A stretch of DNA of 64,000 nucleotides from JANOGU01 sp964602115 (GTDB taxonomy: Bacteria > Pseudomonadota > Alphaproteobacteria > Rhodobacterales > Rhodobacteraceae). The notes under the pieces are model-generated. The model had not been told where the DNA came from, ran no database searches, and saw nothing but the letters and a program-made list of their open reading frames with translations. Positions 62,534 through 64,000 of the stretch are shown here, one piece after another. Within the stretch, counting starts at the first letter, position 1. Each line of letters opens with the position of its first letter. Location of the stretch: assembly GCA_964602115.1 (NCBI GenBank), contig CAZRQN010000002.1, positions 1-64,000 on the forward strand, written 5' to 3'. A program made the position numbers and the translations under genes.

Positions 62534-63451
62534 ATGGACGACGAAGATTTCAAACCGCGCGAGATAGAGGTTTTTGCCGCCCTCATGATGCATGGCACCA
62601 CGACGCGTGCCGCCGAGGCGCTGGAACTGACCCAGCCCGCCATCAGCAAGACCCTGGCAAAGTTTCAGCAAAAGGCCGGGTTTGAGGTGTTCAAGAAACA
62701 CCGCCAGCGCCTGGTCCCGACGCAAGAGGCGCATATGCTTTATGCCGAAGTCCAGCGCACATATGAATCAACCCGCCAGATTTCGCGCACCGCTCGCGAT
62801 ATTCGCAGCCTGCGCAACGGGCGGCTGAACATCTGCACTCTTCCGGCTATCGGCACGACTATCCTGCCCGGTATTATTGCCGAGTTCTCTGCCGAACATC
62901 CCGATGTGCCCGTTACCATCGACATCCGCGCCTCGGCCACCGTCATTGAACGTGCCAGCCGGGGCCAGATCGACCTTGGGATCGCCGTCACCTCGATGAT
63001 CGAGAACCCTGCCGTCACCCGCCGCGCGCTGACGTCCACCAGGGCCGTTTGTGTTCTGCCAAAGGGGCATTCCCTAGCGGCCCTCGCCCAGATCGCACCG
63101 TCGGATCTGGCGGGTCTGAACTTCATCTCGCTGGGCCACGGCGACCCACTGAGAATGCAGATCGACCGGGCCTGCGATGACGCGGGCGCCACCCGCAACA
63201 TGCACATCGAATGCACCTTGGCATCTGCCTGCCTAGGCCTTGTGGCTGCGGGCGCAGGGATCAGCATTGTCGATGACATCTCGGCCTTCAGCATGCGCCA
63301 CATGATCGACTTCCGCCCCTTTGTGCCTCAACTTCAGATCGAACTCAGCCTCTATCGCCCCTGGGGCACCCTGCCTTCGGCCATCGGGAACGCCTTTACC
63401 GAACACCTTGTCCGGCGCGTGAAGGAGATTGAAAAGGGCGCGGTGTGCTGA
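62534..63451 (+). CDS. LysR family regulator of the HcnABC-like operon
   Basis: A 305-residue LysR protein. ATG 62534 is chosen since AGGGGGG lies 5 nt upstream; 62510 has none. Helix-turn-helix about 10-55 (FAALMMHGTTTRAAEALELT, QPAISKTLAKFQQKAGFEVF), effector domain from about 85 (GRLNICTLPAIGTTILPGII). The pattern is that of LysR regulators beside opine/amino-acid oxidase operons (OccR/NocR-like), but the ligand is not shown. It is divergent from the HcnA-like gene, as expected for a LysR activator and its target. Confidence 0.92.
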   Translation: MDDEDFKPREIEVFAALMMHGTTTRAAEALELTQPAISKTLAKFQQKAGFEVFKKHRQRLVPTQEAHMLYAEVQRTYESTRQISRTARDIRSLRNGRLNICTLPAIGTTILPGIIAEFSAEHPDVPVTIDIRASATVIERASRGQIDLGIAVTSMIENPAVTRRALTSTRAVCVLPKGHSLAALAQIAPSDLAGLNFISLGHGDPLRMQIDRACDDAGATRNMHIECTLASACLGLVAAGAGISIVDDISAFSMRHMIDFRPFVPQLQIELSLYRPWGTLPSAIGNAFTEHLVRRVKEIEKGAVC

Positions 63452-63473
63452 AGCGCAGTTGTCTGCGCGGTCT

Positions 63474-63563
63474 GTCAGACGAATGCGAACTCGCCTCTTC
63501 TTGCCCTACCCATGCCGGCCGTCAGGCAGCGAGGAGCCCGCGCCACTCGGAGAGAGCGGCGGC
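63474..63563. repeat. Direct repeat, right copy (about 90 bp)
   Basis: Matches 40126-40215 at roughly 83% by eye in the same orientation. It lies 23 nt after the LysR stop and before the IS5-family gene, and with the left copy it brackets the catabolic cargo. Confidence 0.65.
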
Positions 63564-63670
63564 ATGGGTCTGCTTGTAGGTGTTGAGGTGCCCCCAGGGT
63601 CAGGACCCATTGATCTGCCTGAGGCCGCCCGGCCTGCGTGATTCAAGCTCCCGAACTGACCGGGGTGTTG

Positions 63671-64000
63671 ATGAGCAACCCTTTCTGGCTAACCGCCGAG
63701 CAGATGGAGCGGTTGGAGCCGTTCTTCCCAAAAGCCATGGCAAGCCGCGGGTGGATGACCGGCGCGTGTTGAGCGGCATGATCTTCATCAATCGCAATGG
63801 CTTGCGCTGGTGCGATGCGCCGAGGGAATATGGCCCGCCGAAGACCCTCTACAACCGTTGGAAGCGGTGGGGCGACATGGGTGCCTTTGCGCGCATGATG
63901 GAGGGACTGGCCTCCCAGGGCGGCGAGGAAAGGATCGTCATGATCGATGCGACCTGCCTGAAAGCGCATCGCACGGCCTCGAGCCTGCGGGCGAAAATGG
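63671..64000 (+). mobile_element. IS5-family transposase start, frameshifted, partial
   Basis: ATG 63671 opens an IS5-family (IS427-like) transposase: MSNPFWLTAEQMERLEPFFP. After about residue 20 the family sequence continues only in another frame (HGKPRVDDRRVLSGMIFINR, then WCDAPREYGPPKTLYNRW and MIDATCLKAHRTASSL with the first catalytic Asp). Three Cs stand at 63727-63729 where four would keep the frame, so one base appears lost. The element runs off the window; its left end is probably near 63640. Confidence 0.85.

Overview
The window is about 64 kb of GC-rich DNA with dense, overlapping operons, several GTG/TTG starts and Shine-Dalgarno sites. The gene content (TctABC transporter, FNR-type boxes, accessory FtsH, arginine deiminase operon, many LysR regulators) suggests an alphaproteobacterium, most likely of the Rhodobacterales/Rhodobacteraceae. 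That placement is an inference from gene content and composition, not from a marker gene. I saw no rRNA, tRNA or CRISPR array.

Layout. (1) 1-5.5 kb: a periplasmic binding protein, a tripartite tricarboxylate transporter (tctC-tctB-tctA) and a LysR regulator with a T-N11-A inverted repeat just upstream. (2) 6.1-19.1 kb: a colinear signalling island. It holds three different GTPases (two dynamin-like), a roadblock/LC7-like protein and an unknown protein, then a transmembrane Ser/Thr kinase with an extracytoplasmic C-terminal domain, an FHA protein, a PP2C phosphatase and two exported LysM plus solute-binding (SBP_bac_3-like) fusions, closed by a strong intrinsic terminator. This is the part of the window most likely to be an undescribed system. 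(3) 19.2-23.7 kb: four regulators only, namely three paralogous LysR proteins and one AraC protein, with palindromic operators between them. (4) 24-39.7 kb: a low-oxygen/stress region with DUF883/ElaB-like and holin-X-like membrane proteins, a host-attachment family protein, two divergent Crp/Fnr regulators (one with a plausible FNR iron-sulfur ligand set), an accessory FtsH, an ABC/HlyD export system and the arginine deiminase operon arcDABC. Six TTGA-N6-TCAA boxes lie in its intergenic spaces. (5) 39.9-40.8 kb: a deleted IS3-family relic. (6) 41-49.7 kb: a GntR-controlled catabolic cassette with a sugar-type ABC transporter, a 2-hydroxyacid dehydrogenase, an LVIVD propeller, a cupin-like protein and an HpaI-type aldolase. 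(7) 50-63.5 kb: a second catabolic cassette with a peptide/opine-type ABC transporter, a class V aminotransferase, an ornithine cyclodeaminase homologue, a Rid protein, an amidase and a three-subunit HcnABC-like FAD/FeS amine dehydrogenase with its LysR regulator. (8) 63.5-64 kb: the start of an IS5-family transposase that runs off the window.

How it fits together. In the signalling island the LysM/SBP proteins could report a small ligand or the state of the cell wall. The membrane kinase and PP2C would then set phosphorylation read by the FHA protein, and the GTPases with the roadblock-like protein would carry out a membrane or positioning task. In the low-oxygen region the FNR-like protein probably controls its neighbours, with arcDABC supplying ATP from arginine. 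The two catabolic cassettes look like transferred cargo: IS remnants lie on both sides and a roughly 90-bp imperfect direct repeat brackets them (40.13 and 63.47 kb).
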